DNA of 64,000 nucleotides from an uncultured Pelagibacteraceae bacterium. GTDB lineage: Bacteria > Pseudomonadota > Alphaproteobacteria > Pelagibacterales > Pelagibacteraceae. The notes beneath the pieces are model-generated. The model saw nothing but the letters and a program-made list of their open reading frames with translations. It did not search any database and had not been told where the DNA came from. Of the stretch, positions 63,987 to 64,000 are shown piece after piece. The translations under genes were made by a program, and so were the position numbers. The DNA is taken from assembly GCA_902591185.1 (NCBI GenBank), contig CACIZU010000001.1, positions 112,580 through 176,579 on the forward strand, written 5' to 3'. Position 1 is the stretch's first letter. Each line of letters starts with the position of its first letter.

Positions 63987-64000
63987 TTTAATTATTATCT

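Noticed and set aside
1-64000. CRISPR arrays, insertion sequences, prophage or horizontally acquired islands
   Set aside because: No repeated spacer pattern, transposase, integrase or phage gene is visible, and base composition is uniform apart from the L25 tail, the tRNAs and a short patch at 10391-10428.

Overview
The window is a contiguous piece of a small, very AT-rich alphaproteobacterial chromosome, almost certainly a SAR11 / Candidatus Pelagibacter-type marine bacterium. The reasons are an A/T-dominated codon choice (Lys, Asn and Ile codons everywhere), almost no intergenic space, many genes overlapping by 1-23 bases, a CcrM-type methylase, an alphaproteobacterial bc1/cytochrome c oxidase set, and a compact crtI-crtB-crtY-blh retinal cluster. 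This lineage assignment is inference from gene content and composition; no database search was run. I saw no IS element, phage gene, CRISPR array or rRNA. No gene-free stretch exceeds about 130 bases.

Layout. 1-94 holds the tail of an unidentified gene. 97-2786 carries a haloacid dehalogenase, rsmE, a SCO1/SenC copper chaperone and a stand-alone COX3-like protein. 3068-8583 is the aerobic cytochrome c oxidase operon (ctaC, ctaD, ctaE, a subunit IV-like gene, an unknown 88-residue membrane protein, heme O synthase, Cox11/CtaG), followed by thrC and a thioredoxin-like protein. 10429-17054 (minus strand) is one tight block, crtI-crtB-crtY-blh-ispH-thrB-rnhA, which takes phytoene to retinal and includes the last MEP-pathway step. 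17094-19442 is the F0 half of ATP synthase (atpI-B-E-F'-F). 19452-23097 is smc-dsbA-dciA, facing mutY and an FAD monooxygenase.

25223-31757 has ccrM, rnhB, a 44-residue membrane protein, a family 4/5-type uracil-DNA glycosylase, a TPR protein, ispE, tRNA-Gln and the CCA-adding enzyme. 31754-33521 has greA, hemF and trmL. 33614-36177 is the bc1 complex (petABC). 36154-42091 is a minus-strand housekeeping block (lgt, a MidA/NDUFAF7-type methyltransferase, pgeF, prs, rplY, pth, ychF). 42124-44760 has a UbiK/BMFP-type protein and a MarR-OmpR-EnvZ-type regulatory operon. 44832-51449 has ilvE and the uvrB-SDR-folB-uvrC-pgsA block. 51485-55247 has an aspartate-type aminotransferase, trxB, an ELM1-family protein and a 2OG-Fe(II) oxygenase. 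55248-59646 is carAB. 59774-63986 is yqeY-dnaG-rpoD followed by tRNA-Val.

Working together, the bc1 complex, cytochrome c oxidase, its heme and copper assembly factors, the F0 motor and retinal synthesis make this largely an energy-conversion region, interleaved with DNA repair and replication genes (smc, dciA, mutY, uvrB, uvrC, UDG, rnhA, rnhB, dnaG, rpoD).

The most unusual signals are: an 857-residue SMC that keeps both ATPase halves but shows no recognisable hinge; a tRNA-Val(GAC) whose T-loop and D-loop lack the normal elbow-forming bases although every stem pairs; three GANTC sites packed just upstream of the GANTC methylase gene; a 9-bp hairpin ending three bases before the rpoD start; and extreme packing, with divergent start codons that abut and convergent genes whose stop codons interlock.
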